From NCBI GenBank assembly GCA_954871525.1, contig OX940862.1, positions 39,610,232-39,674,231 on the forward strand: a DNA stretch of 64,000 bases, written 5' to 3'. The translations under genes were made by a program, and so were the position numbers. Position 1 is the first letter of the stretch, and every line of letters begins with the position of its first letter. The stretch comes from Parietaria judaica. Lineage: Eukaryota; Streptophyta; Magnoliopsida; Rosales; Urticaceae. The notes under the pieces are model-generated. The model was not told the origin of the DNA and searched no databases. It saw only the letters and a program-made list of their open reading frames with translations. Positions 33,219 through 44,903 of this stretch are shown here, piece after piece.

Positions 33219-33960
33219 GAAGAGAACTATCTAAACCTTAAGTTCTCTCTCGAACAAATGTCATCGTTTACGAAAGAGGAAGTAAAATCCTGGTGTGAAG
33301 GCCACCAATGATAACCAAAATTTTGAGCACCAAAACTAGCTAATACATCAGCAGCTCTATTTCCTTCTCGAAAGATATGAGATACTCTGAAATTAATGCT
33401 TTCCACATAGCGGATGCATTTAGACCAGCGAGCTCAACTTCCACGGAACCGAACTCGTTTTCTTCTGAAAAAGTTGGACAACGTATCTCGAGTCGCACTC
33501 AAGCCACAAGTTATCCCAATGGAGTTCCATAGCCTTTTCCAATGCAAATATAGCAGCCATCGCTTCAGCTTCATACGCAAACGCGGACTCAATATGAAAA
33601 GAGAACGAACCATGAGGAAATCCACGAGATGTTCTAAAAATGCCTCCAGCTCCCGCCACTCTCGGAGTTCCCATAGAAGAGTCGTCAGTGTTAACATTTC
33701 AACCATGTTGTAGGAGGGAAACGCCATATAACAGAAATGATTTTTGGAGCTTCTCTTGGTTGAATGTTAATGCCGAAAATCTTCAAAACTCTGATATCCT
33801 CTAAAGTGCTTCCCGTCCCCAACTTGAAGAAATTGGCTTCCTTGATAAGGCGCCAAACATGTCTCAAAAAAGTGTGAATGTTATGAATCTCATCATCAAA
33901 TACATATGCATTTTTAGTGCGCTAAATTAGTCAAATTGTCGAAACAATAGCAGTATTACA
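33219..33960 (-). pseudogene. RNase H-like C-terminal domain of a non-LTR retroelement
   Basis: Minus-strand frames encode a plant RNase H-like module. FGINIQPREAPKI and WRFPPTTWLKC come first, then the DGS-like strand start with TPRVAGAGGIFR, YEAEAMAAIFALEKAMEL, LWLECDSRYVVQLF and SHIFREGNRAADVLASFG. The first catalytic Asp sits at a one-base insertion near 33708 that breaks the frame. The rest (Glu in EAEAMA, Asp in ECDS, the RAAD motif) is preserved. The same module also occurs in stand-alone plant genes, so an origin in a LINE is likely but not proven. Confidence 0.7.
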
Positions 33961-34262
33961 AAGAGCAAAAACCTGAGGGTTCAGATTAACAGAGACAGCG
34001 TCGGAGAGCAACAACGCTAAACGACCCTCCTTTAAAATATTTAAAAAAATAAAAAAATAAAAAAAGAAGTTTTCTCCTCACTGAATAGCCCATGAAGATG
34101 AGTGCTGAATAATAATTTGTTTTCAAATCGATGAATATAACTTATAATATAATTTTATATTCGTTGATGGCTAATCATTTTAAACTCTCGTGTCTTTTTT
34201 TCTTTTTAAAATTTTTGATTTTCGAGTTTGAACTAGTATACAACGACTTACCAACTTTGTAG

Positions 34263-35805
34263 CATGGTTCTAAATATTGATATCGATATCGTTTTGCACT
34301 CTCCATTTTACGGATATATCGCTTGCCGACGGACATGCCCATGGATAAATCCGAAGAAAAAGATATATCGCTTGCCGAGAATATCGCATAATTTCACGGA
34401 TATATCGCTTGCCGATCGAAATATCGACGGATATTCACGAAAGTATTTTTTGTATTTCAATTATATTTTGATATAGTTTATAAATTGTCAATTTAATAAA
34501 TATTAGACATTTATAAATCACATTCATAAATAGTAATATTATGGAAACACGTAATATTACACAAGACATATAATATACGACATAACTCATAACATAATGT
34601 CAAGTGTCAGCATAAAATAGAACAATAAAGTCATAAATTACGAACATAACTACAAATATATAGAGTAGGAACTACAAATAAGAGGATCGTTACCAGTAAT
34701 GTGGTGCTTCATCCTCGTTATTTCAAATAACAACCTATTTTTTATTTTTAATATAAAATTAATTGGCAAAAGCTAGTTAGTAACAAATACATTATTTCTT
34801 TTTGTTAGGTCAATTGATTTCGGTGAATTAGTATGGCAAAAAGTAATGTAAAATTTTGAATAACTTTTTTATATCTTAATAAATAACCTACTTTTAAAAT
34901 AAAACAAATAAAATTTATGGGCCTGACAATTAGTCTTGTCTTTCCAATAGAAGCTTATCACTTTTCAAGTGTTAGGAATAATAAATTATAAAAATGAAAT
35001 AGGGATAATAGCGGCATAAGTCTTCAACCTTTACTCAAGTGGGGCGGTATAGTCCCAACCTCATTTAATAGCGATATAAGTACCAAAAGATGATTTCCTT
35101 CCATATTTGACTAACGGAAGTAGTCAACGTTTGTGTGGTCAACTTCTCGTCAACATGGAGGCCACGTAATCCGACATGTTACCATACATGTCATCCTCGC
35201 GTCATCAAATTTAATGCAAAATTAATGGCGATTGCATTAAATTTGATGACGCGAGGATGACGTGTATGGTGACATGTCGGATTACGTGGCGTCCATGTTG
35301 ATGAGAAGCTGACCACGCAAACGTTGACTACTTTCGTTTGTCAAATATGGTGAAAATCATCTTTTGATACTTATACCGCTATTAAATGGGTTGGGGCTAT
35401 GCCGCCCCAGTTGAGGACTTATGCCGCTATTATCCCTATGAAATATGATAATGTCATGGGCCCCGTTAATTTTTACTTTTTTATTATTCAATACTAAACC
35501 CTGTCTTCTTCCTCTTCGTTGAAAGGACATTACCGCAAGCAACGAAGCTTTCAAAAATGGCGTCCATCTTCTTCTTCTTCTTCTTCTTTTCAAACGCGAG
35601 ATGTTATGGTTTTTTGCAAAATTCAATGTGAACTTCGTCGTTTTTTGCCTTGGATGACAAACGATATATACACGGCTGATATCGGACAACATTACGCGAT
35701 ATATCCGAAAACGACAGCGATATATATAGAATGTCATTTCTCATATCATCAATCCGCGGCGTGTCGTCGATATGTCGTCGACTTTCCCCGATATTTAAAA
35801 CCATG
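34263..35805. mobile_element. hAT-type element, CATGGTT family, with a nested MITE
   Basis: Ends CATGGTTCTAAATAT and, reversed, CATGGTTTTAAATAT. Flanks CTTTGTAG (34255-34262) and CTTTATAG (35806-35813) match at 7 of 8 positions. Subterminal zones carry repeated GATATATCGCTTGCCGA and CGATATATCC motifs. The element shares ends and the ACGGATATATCGCTTGCCGA motif with 48168-48939. It is split by the palindromic MITE at 35002-35436. A (CTT)n microsatellite lies at about 35567-35590. No transposase. Confidence 0.8.
35002..35436. mobile_element. Palindromic Mutator-type MITE (GGGATAATAGCGG family), copy 2
   Basis: Second copy of the family at 31865. Flanks AATGAAATA and TATGAAATA agree at 8 of 9 positions. 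Homologous along its whole length, including the TTTGATGACGCGAGG palindrome arms around the centre near 35224. Confidence 0.85.
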
Positions 35806-35877
35806 CTTTATAGTATTAAAAAAACTATGTAAATCGATTGACATCGACATAACTTCTCTTATCTCTTTACTTCTTTG

Positions 35878-38800
35878 TAGAGCTGCATCTCGCGACGGGA
35901 TTGTTTATCTCGCGACGTGCGAGCGGGAATCGCGACGAATTGCGATGGCGTGGCGAGAATTGCGATGAATCGCGAACACGTAGCTGAATCGCGATGAGAG
36001 AGATGGTAATCCGCTTTTCACGATCGACGGCTCACATTCCGCCACGTCATCGATCCGAGGGTTGTGAGTATTTTGTGTATATTGGTGGCAATAATAACAC
36101 ACTTTTTACCCACAAATTATTACTTAACCACAATTTTTACCCACCACAATAATTATTCACTCACCCCACTCTCTCCTCAAGCCATATAAATACCATCCCT
36201 TCCTCCCTCATTTCCTCACACCAATCTTCCATCTCTCTCTCAAATTCTCTCAAATTCTCTAAGGTTTTTTCTCTCTAAAGATCTCAAGTTCTCAAGTTCC
36301 ATTATGTCTCGAAGAAGCGGCGGTAGCTCCGGGGATCAATCGCAACCTACGCCCGACGACTACATTCCCGTTATGCTACCGGAAGAAATATTTCCCTCCC
36401 CACCAAATCCAAATTATCCCCATGATACCCAACGGTCTCTAAGACCTAGTCTAGTCTGGGCGATGGGCATGCACAACGCCAATCCGACGCGTTTTCCTCG
36501 AGTATTGGTCGACGTGGTACATCAAGTTAGGGCGACGATAACCAATGATCCATTTTTGAACCTCATGTTTCAAGACCGACCCGGCGCCGAGGACGACGTC
36601 GACGACGACGAAAATCAACGACCAGATGGTTACTCAACGACCCGATGAACCATCTCAATGACGCGATCTTGCCGAGGAGGACCTTCCGACTCCGCGCCAT
36701 TCCTCCGTTGATGGCTCGTACCACGACGGTTCTGCTCAACCTTCCCATCAAGAAATCGGCGAAGCCTCCGTCGGCCATCCTCGACGTGCTCCACGTTCGT
36801 CAACCGGGTAATTAGCCATTTTTTTATTTATTAATAATTAATAATGTACTTAGTAATAAATTAATAATTTATTAATTATTCAGTTAATTAATTAATAATT
36901 AGTTAAAAAATGTAACTTATTAATTAATAATTAGTTAAAACACAGCACGGGTAAGTGCTCGTTCTGCCGTTAATGAGGTAAACACAGCACAGGTAAGTGA
37001 TCTTTCTGCCGTTAATTTATGGAAATGGACCCTCGAATGGATTATTTCTACGGGCGTGCCGCTGAGTTTTGTCGAAAATCCCAACCATACACGATATATG
37101 TAAAGGATTAATCCGACGTACCAGCAGTTTTCCCGTACGACTTATACCCAGGACATGGAAACCGCATATGCTATGCAAAAAAACCTTTTGGTCAATTTTT
37201 TTTAAAAATGTCTAGCATAAACGTTGCTTTTACGAGCGACTTGTGGAACGGTCCGAGTTTAAACGATTATTTGAGTCTGACCGCTAAGTACGTAAATGAT
37301 GAGTGGAATCCATGTCAAAGACTTTTAAATCTATCGCCATTCGAGGGTCGCCATACCGAAGAAAACATAGCCGATAAATTAATTACATTATTTAATGATT
37401 GGGGTTTACAAAATCGTGTTATTTCCATTACATAAGAAAGTGCCTCAAACAACAACGCCGCCAGAACTATCTTGGAATCTAGTTTGCCCGCTTCTCCATT
37501 TCAAAATATTTTACATCAACGGTAGGCTTGTCAGATAATAAATTTAGTTGCACGAACGGGCGATCATCAAATTGCAAGTCATGTTGAAAAAATACGCGGC
37601 ATTGTTGATTGGATACGGCATCCTCAAACCACCTGTAGGTGGATAAAATTTTGTAAAGACCACAATCATAGGGCTAACAAGTTTGGATTAGAGAATAATA
37701 CGCGATGAAACTCTACGTATCTAATGGTTTCAGTTGTGTGTAGACACAGGCTGCCTTTGGACCACTTCCTCGGACAGGAGTTCGAGCCCCAGACGCGGAT
37801 CACGGAGGCGGAATGGGAAACCGCGTTGAAAATCACCGAATTCCTCAAACCCTTTTATGCTATTACTTTAAATTTTTCTAATCCAAAAAAGACCCTCTTT
37901 GAATCATGGTCTTTTGGGTCTATATCAGATTACGTGTGCTTTTAAAGAATTCGAAAACGACCCTATCATTTCTCCCCTTATTCCAGGAATAGTTGCAAAA
38001 TTCCAAACTTATTGGGATCCACCCCCATGTTCGTTTTGCTTCGGTGCTATATTAGATCCTCATTTTTCGTTTACTTGGGGGCCAATGATGTTAGCATTCG
38101 GGGAAAACATAGGGGTGTATTACCAGAATTATATTACGGTTGTTAATGAAGCTTTTTTTGCATTGTACAGTAAATACGATATGCGGTTCCCACAGTACAA
38201 CGCACTCGAGGAGCAAAGGTCATTGATGGAAAGCCCAACCAAGACCGGACTAGCGTTTAGCTGGAGACTCAAGCAACGACTAGATTGCGGGGAAGCATCA
38301 GATTGCGGTACGGCTATGGCACGGGCGGATATACCAGAAGGCGCACCGAAAGAAGTTAAGCGGTACTACGGCCTACGGTTCGACGACGAATCAGCTGAGT
38401 TCGATGTGATCAAGTGGTGGAAGAATGAACGGGACAGAATCCTGATATTGGCGAGAATGGCGAGGGATATGTTGTCCATCCTCATTTCTCGTTGCTTCGG
38501 AAAGCGCATTCAGTACGGCTCAGTATGTCATCAATGACCGGAGGGCGTCAACCACCAACACACACGTCGAGAAAATAGTGGTGTTGAATGATTTGATGTT
38601 CCACAATCCCGTGATGGCCGAATGGTCCGAACAAACCGAACTGGAGCTTATGACTGAAAGGTTTAACGCTTGGTTCCCCGAGTGATGCAAAGTTAGCGCC
38701 AATAATGATGTGCTCTTTCCTCTCTTGGTTTTTAGTCCCTAAGGAGGGTTTTACAAGAGAGTTTTTTAGTGAGGCATCTTGTAATATTTACACTGAATAT

Positions 38801-39170
38801 TTACAGCTTTCTTCCACCTTAGTGTAATATCACAATCAATAATACAATTTTTTTTAAATATCTCGTCTTATCATATTTATTTATTTGTTAATTATATTTG
38901 TTAACATTATTAATATGTTATTAATATCTTACAAATTAAAAATTAACAATACAAATCAAAATTATTAATATGTTACAAAATAAAAAAATAAAACATACTT
39001 AAATATTAATTCTCAAAAAAATAAATTATAAATAATTAACATACCTAAATATAATTTAATTTATAATGCAAATAAAAGGGGTTTATTTGTAAAAAAAAAA
39101 AATTAAACATTAGTACTAAAAAGAAAAAAAAAATTGAGGGTGATTCTACAAAAGTAGTTCCGCCCATGCA
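35878..39170 (+). mobile_element. hAT transposon with degenerate transposase
   Basis: The left end TAGAGCTGCATCTCGCGACG begins a subterminal zone rich in TCGCGA/GCGATGAATCGCGA motifs. A CT-rich promoter/leader with TATAAATACC (36184-36193) and the transposase pseudogene follow. The right part (38880-39060) carries ATTATTAATATGTTACAAA repeats. The exact right end was not found. A shorter relative with the same left end lies at 40979-41510. Confidence 0.7.
36304..38685 (+). pseudogene. hAT-family transposase pseudogene
   Basis: The N-terminal exon (36304-36648) starts MSRRSGGSSGDQ and is Pro/Asp-rich. From 37208 the catalytic RNase H-like region appears: FTSDLWNGPSLNDYLSLTAK (the first Asp context), a spacer, GLQNRVISIT, then a stop at 37433. 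The homologous frame continues (IINLVARTGDHQIA, IRGIVDWIR) through further stops at about 37526 and 37707, where relatives have Cys and Trp. At 37899-38537 the DUF4413-like region (ILDPHFSFTWGPMMLAF) and dimerisation domain (EFDVIKWWKNERDRILILAR, then MARDMLSI) follow. The final part (ELMTERFNAWFPE, to 38685) is in another frame. A plausible intron donor lies at about 36808. Confidence 0.82.
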
Positions 39171-39590
39171 TGTATACACGAATAGATTGGGTAATTACTA
39201 ATAAAAATGAGTCCAATATAAACGAAAAAAGTCTTTGTTATCTGTTTTTAAATATTAATTAATATCAATAATCCAATAGGCTGGCTATTTAACCAAGACT
39301 TTATTTATAGAGATATAGTTAATTATTTGATTTTTAGAGTCTTCGATAACAAAATTTTGGTTCAATGGAGTTATACGAGAGACCTTTTGCGTATTAAGCT
39401 TGTGAAATAGGAAATCAATTTATTTATCACAAATAATACAACATTTAGGTGCATGGCACACATGTACACACAAACACAGATATTGTTGCTACAATAGCTA
39501 ATTAATTAAACGTACAGTACATACATGAATTATAAAATATGAATTATATATTATATTTAGGATATATATACATATATATAACATATACAT
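38690..39590. other. hAT right subterminal region and AT-rich spacer
   Basis: No gene is visible. Sequence is AT-rich with poly-A tracts and, at 38905-38985, direct repeats of ATTATTAATATGTTACAAA that are also found in the deleted relative at 41400-41480. Confidence 0.5.
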
Positions 39591-39591
39591 A

Positions 39592-40307
39592 TTATCCAAT
39601 AATAGGCACGACAGTGACGATCCCATAGTCATTAACGCGAACATAAACATGGTCACAAATGTAGACCGCAAGCACCATATCATCTTCATGAATCACACTC
39701 ACTTCCTTAATACTTGGATTCTCTCTCTTTATTATCTCGGCGGCTTCGCTGCCAGTTTTTCCGACCAACTCCGGCCACGCGTCTTTACCTGCACATGTCA
39801 TTTTTCGACACTTATTACCAATACAATAGGGGTTGGCAATCTGGGTTTGAAAACATGACAGGATGAAACATAGTAAATGGATTTAGCTCAATCTCAATAT
39901 AGTTGACTCAGATAAACACGAACATGATATATAACGGGATAACGCATTTGAAACACCATAACATGATTAGAGAAAAAAATATTCATTGTATGTATGCTAT
40001 TAATCATTTTTAAATTAATTATTTGTCAAATCGTGTTACTAAGTCGAAAAATATAGATTGTTAATACATTGATTTTAAAATCATAACTTATTTTTTTAAT
40101 TAAATAAAATATTCTGAAATGAATTAATTTTACTTTAACTATATCATGATGACTTACAGATCGGTTTATACTTTAATAAAAAAATAAAGATGGAGATAGA
40201 CACCAATATATAACAAAATTTGTAAAAAAAAAAAAAAAACAATTAAAACAAATGATAATGAATTTATTAGAAGTAGAAGGCTTGAACTAACCTGATGGAC
40301 AAGACAT
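39592..40307 (-). CDS. Potato type I serine proteinase inhibitor (copy 3, intact)
   Basis: Two exons: 40307-40292 (ATGTCTTGTCCATCAG, donor GTTAGT) and 39788-39592 (acceptor TGTGCAG, stop TGA), giving 70 residues. The Pfam potato-inhibitor-I fold is evident from GKDAWPELVGKTGSEAA through ENPSIKEVSVI to VRVNDYGIVTVVPIIG. These small cytosolic or vacuolar proteins block subtilisin/chymotrypsin-type proteases of herbivores and pathogens and are often wound-induced. No signal peptide is present. In the loop (DDMVLAVYICDHVYV) alignment to eglin-like members places Ala at P1. Arg residues that normally brace the loop are replaced by Ile and His, so inhibitory strength or specificity may differ. A TATA box (TATATAAATAC on minus) lies about 90 bp upstream. 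The exon 1/exon 2 pattern is identical to its three relatives in this window. Confidence 0.9.
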
Positions 40308-40978
40308 GATTGGTTCTTTTTTCTTTTCTGCTTATAACGATACGATGTATATATTTTAATTTTTTTTGCTGTGTATATCTATATACTTAAGGGGTGTATT
40401 TATATAACTGGTGAGGCATATTAATTTCAGGCGTAGCCGAAATCCAAGACTTATGCATGCAAACGTGTCTTAATGACTTAATATATTTCTAAACATGCGT
40501 TGGTGTTCATATTTGAAGAGGAATATATAAATTTCTCGTAAATAAAGGCTGCTATTTTATATTTATTGTGGTGTATCGTATACGAATAGAAATACACACA
40601 TAATCAGGAGTGTATATTCGAGACATCTATATTTGACTTATTTATTTATGTATTTTTTTGTTCGTTTGTCGTATTTATATAAACGAAATGAACTTTATAA
40701 ACTAACTAGCTTTGGCTTCTATCACATGCACCTAGTTTGGTGTTCGGTTTCAACAAATAACAAAGACTCATGTATTCCGAAAATCTTATTTAATAACTAA
40801 TTTATTTATTATGGACTTTGTAGTAGTAAAGTAACTTCTATAATTAAATTTAACATACTACGAATGTATGATATATAGCGACCATCAGTATTGAAAATCT
40901 AGAATGTAACCAATACGTATGTGAGTGAATGTTAGTTCCATATGATCTCCAATGATGGTGTGACGAGCCGGATATAGA
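40308..40978. other. Promoter side of inhibitor copy 3 and spacer
   Basis: The first ~150 bp hold the TATA box. The rest is AT-rich without coding potential or recognised repeats. Confidence 0.5.
40394..40404 (-). promoter_or_regulatory. TATA box of inhibitor copy 3
   Basis: On the minus strand TATATAAATAC lies about 90 bp before the ATG at 40307, a normal distance for a plant TATA promoter with a short leader. Confidence 0.6.
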
Positions 40979-41510
40979 TAGAGCTGCAGATGGCGACGAG
41001 GTGGGGTCATTCGCGATGCGTCGAGACGCTTTTGCCACGTTCGCGATTAATCGCGACGCGCGTGGGAGAATCGCAATGCGTTGCGACTTGGCGCGTTAAT
41101 CGCGACGTGGTGGAAGCTGATCCGCGTGAACGATCGGACGGCCAGGATCGTGCCACGTCAGCGATCCGAATGGGATGCGAGATTTGTGTTTGTTTTGGGC
41201 GTAAATCCCTATTTTTTTACTTGAGTTTCAAAAAAAATTCACCTACCACAGTAATTATTTAACCACCCCACTCTCTCCCCAAACCCTATAAATACCACCT
41301 CTCCCACTGTCATTTTCTCACACCAATCTTTCCTATCTCTCTCTAATTCTCTCAATTCTCTAAGTTTTTTCCCTCAAAAGCTCTCAAGTTCTCAAGTTCT
41401 ATTATTAATATGTTACAAAATAATATTTATTAACATATGTTACAAATTAAAATTATTAATATGTTACAAAAAAATAAATTATAACATACTTACATATTAA
41501 TTTAATTTGC
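40979..41510. mobile_element. Internally deleted derivative of the 35878 hAT transposon
   Basis: It starts TAGAGCTGCAGATGGCGACG and parallels 35878-36302: TCGCGA-rich subterminal zone, CACGTCAGCGATCCGA / CACGTCATCGATCCGA, CCACCCCACTCTCTCC / TCACCCCACTCTCTCC, TATAAATACCA, and CTCTCAAGTTCTCAAGTTC. At 41403 it jumps to ATTATTAATATGTTACAAAA, the right subterminal repeat of the larger element. The transposase is thus deleted precisely from its first codons to its 3' flank. Right terminus unresolved. Confidence 0.8.
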
Positions 41511-42341
41511 TTAGAATAATTAAAATGATAAATACAGGATAATATTTTCGAATTACTGTTATTTTTTAAATAGTTGATAATTTTTTACCCAAAAAAAAAA
41601 GATAGTAAACCTTCTTAGGTTTATGACGGAGGAGAGAACGTACACCTCGGATACTCGATCTTAAAATTCAGATGGAAATCGGGATAGGGTATCGACTTTT
41701 CAGCCTTTTTTTTCTTCATTACACTAGTTTACGGGCTTTAAAAAACGGACTATATCATGGTCTCCGTTTAAGAAAAGATTGTTCTTTCAAGACAGACCCA
41801 AGACAGGGCAGCCCGACTTTTAATATATTTTGGGTAAATGAGGCAAATTCCCTTTTGTGGCTTAAGGTTTAAAAAATGTCCATTTCTAATTATGGTAATT
41901 ATAACCACCAAAAAATTGAAATATGGACTAATTTGCCCTTTAAATTTTTAATTCACATTATTAATTCTTTTTTTATCAATTAAAATAAAAATATATTTTT
42001 TCCTTAAAAGTAGCAAATTAAATAAATTAACATTAAATCCTTCCTATTTTAACGATTTCGCAAAACATTTTTGAATTAATCCTCCATATTTTAAAGATTA
42101 AAAACAAAATATGATTTTTGAATTTTTAGTCCCTAACAATCAATATCATTTGAAACCGTATATGAGAAATGCCGAACAAACATTATTCACAATTTGAAAC
42201 TGTAAATAAAATTACAAAAAATTGTATATGTATATACAATATGAACTGTAAATAAAATTACTAAAAATTACAAAATTTACAAAATCATGTCAAACTGTAA
42301 ATGTAAATGATGTCAAATTGTAAATGAACTTACCAAAAACT
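41511..42341. other. AT-rich spacer
   Basis: No gene. A stretch at 41833-41935 (GGGTAAATGAGGCAAATTCC.., GGACTAATTTGCCC) has loose counterparts on the minus strand at 43220-43290 and might be one end of a transposon that carries the RRM fragment at 42735. Confidence 0.4.
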
Positions 42342-42560
42342 GTAAATATATATACTAATATTAATATCAAATATATATACCAATACAAATACTACAAAAC
42401 TGTAAATATATATACCAATACCAATACCAAAAACTGTAAATATATATACTAATATTAATACCAAATATACATACCAATACAAAAACCAAATTTAAACTGT
42501 AAATATATATTCCAATACCAAATATATATATTCATTTAAACCGTAAATATATGAATCTGT
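42342..42560. repeat. Tandem AT-rich repeat
   Basis: The unit AACTGTAAATATATATAC plus CAATACCAATACC or TAATATTAATACC recurs about five times (42339, 42400, 42434, 42497, 42565) with irregular spacing. Confidence 0.75.
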
Positions 42561-42734
42561 TAGAACTGTAAATATATTTACAAAATTTCAATAACGTACG
42601 TTCACCGTCAAGGATGTGGGAGCGGAGCTCGGAGCGGGATCTAGTCGCCGTGGGAGAGCGGGTCGACCTCGTCGAGGATGTAGTGCGGTCGACAGCGACG
42701 GAGGACGACCGCGACGGAGGCCATGGTCACCTCC

Positions 42735-43031
42735 TCAGCCACCGCCCACGGAGAAGAAGTTGATGTAGGCGTAGCGGAGCGATTTCCCGGTTACAACGTC
42801 TTCGCAAACGCAAATGGAGGCGACAAAGCCGATGAAGCGGAATGCAGCGTACAAGTCTTCTTCGGTCGCTTCGGGGTGCAGATCATCGGCGTAAAGCGTC
42901 GCCATCGGAATATGGCCACGAACACCGTCGGAAGAAGTTGATTTGGCCGCCGGCATAGGACTTCGCGCATGAGAGGATGAGCGATGGACTGAGAATCGAA
43001 GAGATGAGGAAAGATAGTCGAACAGAGGCAA
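42735..43031 (-). pseudogene. Captured poly(A)-binding-protein RRM fragment
   Basis: A minus frame of 98 codons holds, from Met 43 (base 42905) on, ATLYADDLHPEATEEDLYAA, then FVASICVCEDVVTGKSLRYA and YINFFSVGG. This is the first RNA-recognition motif of plant poly(A)-binding proteins: RNP2 reads LYADDL (family LYVGDL) and RNP1 reads RYAYINF. The domain stops after RNP1 and the rest of the four-RRM protein is absent. The upstream part of the frame has no family counterpart. The stretch 42600-43030 is moderately GC-rich inside AT-rich DNA, consistent with a captured or retro-inserted gene fragment. It could also be the remains of a whole gene. Confidence 0.78.
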
Positions 43032-43080
43032 TGAATATCGAAGGGAAATAAGAGTGAGAGAAATAAATTAGAGAGAGAAA

Positions 43081-43630
43081 AATTAATTTTTTTTGGTTAA
43101 AGTATCAAATTAATTTAAAATATGATAAATATGGGAATAATTCAACCATAATTTTAGGGAAATAAAATTCAAATTTTTTAAAACGAAAATAAAAAATATA
43201 TTTAATATCAGGGTTATTATGGTCCAAAAATTATCTAAATGGGCATAAATGAATTAACTTAAAGTATGAGTATTTCCCTTAAACCTTAGGTGGTTTTTGG
43301 GCATTTCATGGGTTTTTCTATATATTTTTATGTTTCCTAATTAAAGCTAAAAAATAGTCGGTTTATTACACCGATTTTTAAAATCTGCTAGAAAAACAGG
43401 GATAAAAACGGGATAAAAAGTCGATATTTTGACAAAACCTAGAGTTATTTCGACCTTTTTTTGTATTTTGACAAAAACCAATTTTTGGACCGGATTGCAA
43501 TTGAGACAAGTTTTCTCCCCCTTTTTTCTTCTTAATAAAAGAATCCGGTTTCCGGTCTGAAGTGCGCTTAAACTGGAATACGGTCTGAATTTCTCACTCT
43601 TAAATAGCACAAGCTGTTTGGCAGATTTAT
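43081..43630. other. AT-rich spacer
   Basis: No gene recognised. A promoter-like stretch precedes 43631 but no clear TATA box is assigned. Confidence 0.4.
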
Positions 43631-43894
43631 GTGGCCGCAGAGGACAAAGTGGTGAAGATCAAGATAGGTGCCGTTTCGGCCGAAACCATCCTCTGTTTCG
43701 AAGAATTGGATCGTAAAGAGAGGGCAGGAGAAATCATCGGCCTCTCGGTCAGCATATTGAGCTCTTCGGTTTACGCTAACATCAGAGGACGAGGTCTCTT
43801 CCTACGCCACAGACGGGCGCTTGACTGTTGCTCAACCAATTCGGGTTCCGGCGGAAGAACGCGACGAGTTGCTACTTCTCGTTGGTCCCTGTGA
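43631..43894 (+). other. Unrecognised coding-like segment
   Basis: A frame of 87 codons without an ATG start (AAEDKVVKIKIGAVSAETIL, later ELDRKERAGEIIGL) has mixed composition unlike its AT-rich surroundings. The region from here to 47730 contains further non-AT-rich pieces with splice-like borders, so it may be an exon of a decayed gene interrupted by the TRIM-like element at 44652. I do not recognise the protein. Confidence 0.3.
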
Positions 43895-44651
43895 TTGATC
43901 GTTGCAGCCAGGAACAGTGTCTATGTAAGGTTCGATTATTTCGAGATAGGTGTAATTGTTTGTAACTGGAATCTAATGCTTTCAACACAAATTATTAACA
44001 ACACTTATGTCTGAACCGGAAATTTGAGGCATAGCGGGTTCTGTTTTTTCCGGTATTTTCAAATTCGGTGCTAATAACAATATCAGCGTTTACAATAAGC
44101 AGAAATAGTCTTTTCTTTCGGTAATGCGTAACTAATTGATATTTACCAGTAAATTGTACCGATAAAACGGTTAAAACCTGTAAATACCGGTTTTCACTTT
44201 TTCTCCCAATATTACCAGTTTCTAAAACTGTACCAAGAATCAATACAAAAGTTTCACCCATTAAAAATGCCTAACGTGAGAGAACGGAAAACAGATAAGT
44301 ATCGAAAATTGTCGATCGATTTTTCTTTTTTCCCGGTGTTCTTAAATTGCAGCATCTATGCAGATCTCAAATAATGAAGGAGAGCTGTAGTCTCTGTCGA
44401 TTCACAGCCCGCATTTCAAATGGATTCGAGACTTGAGCCCTTTCGACATGAATTTCACTATCAATACCTGGCAGCAACGGGCGGTTATGTTATGGTTCCT
44501 GACAAGTCTCTCCTGCTAGCTCTCTATGTTTGACAGGAAATGTGTTATGGCAAGGAAGTATTGGACCATTAAGCTCACCGGACTCGATCCCGGTTATTGA
44601 TTCTAATGGTGATCAAACGGTTTGAACTTTGTCTAACTTCTGATTATCTTC

Positions 44652-44903
44652 TGTTAGAGCTATGATACTCCATCAGCAACCACATGGACAAATTACAAGG
44701 ATGCGCATTGACCGATTGACTCTGGAGATGAACAAGCACACACACTCACCAAATATCAAGGGAATTAGTTTGTAACCTTTATATATATTATTTATTTTCT
44801 TTTAATATTAGTTGCACTAGCAACAAACTTGTGTATATATATCCTCTCCCACTTGTGTAATCGACATCATCATTAATCAATAAAGAAAGTTCTCATTTTA
44901 TCA
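44652..44903 (+). repeat. TRIM LTR A
   Basis: Starts TGTTAGAGCTATGATACTCC and ends CATTTTATCA; 252 bp. Confidence 0.9.
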
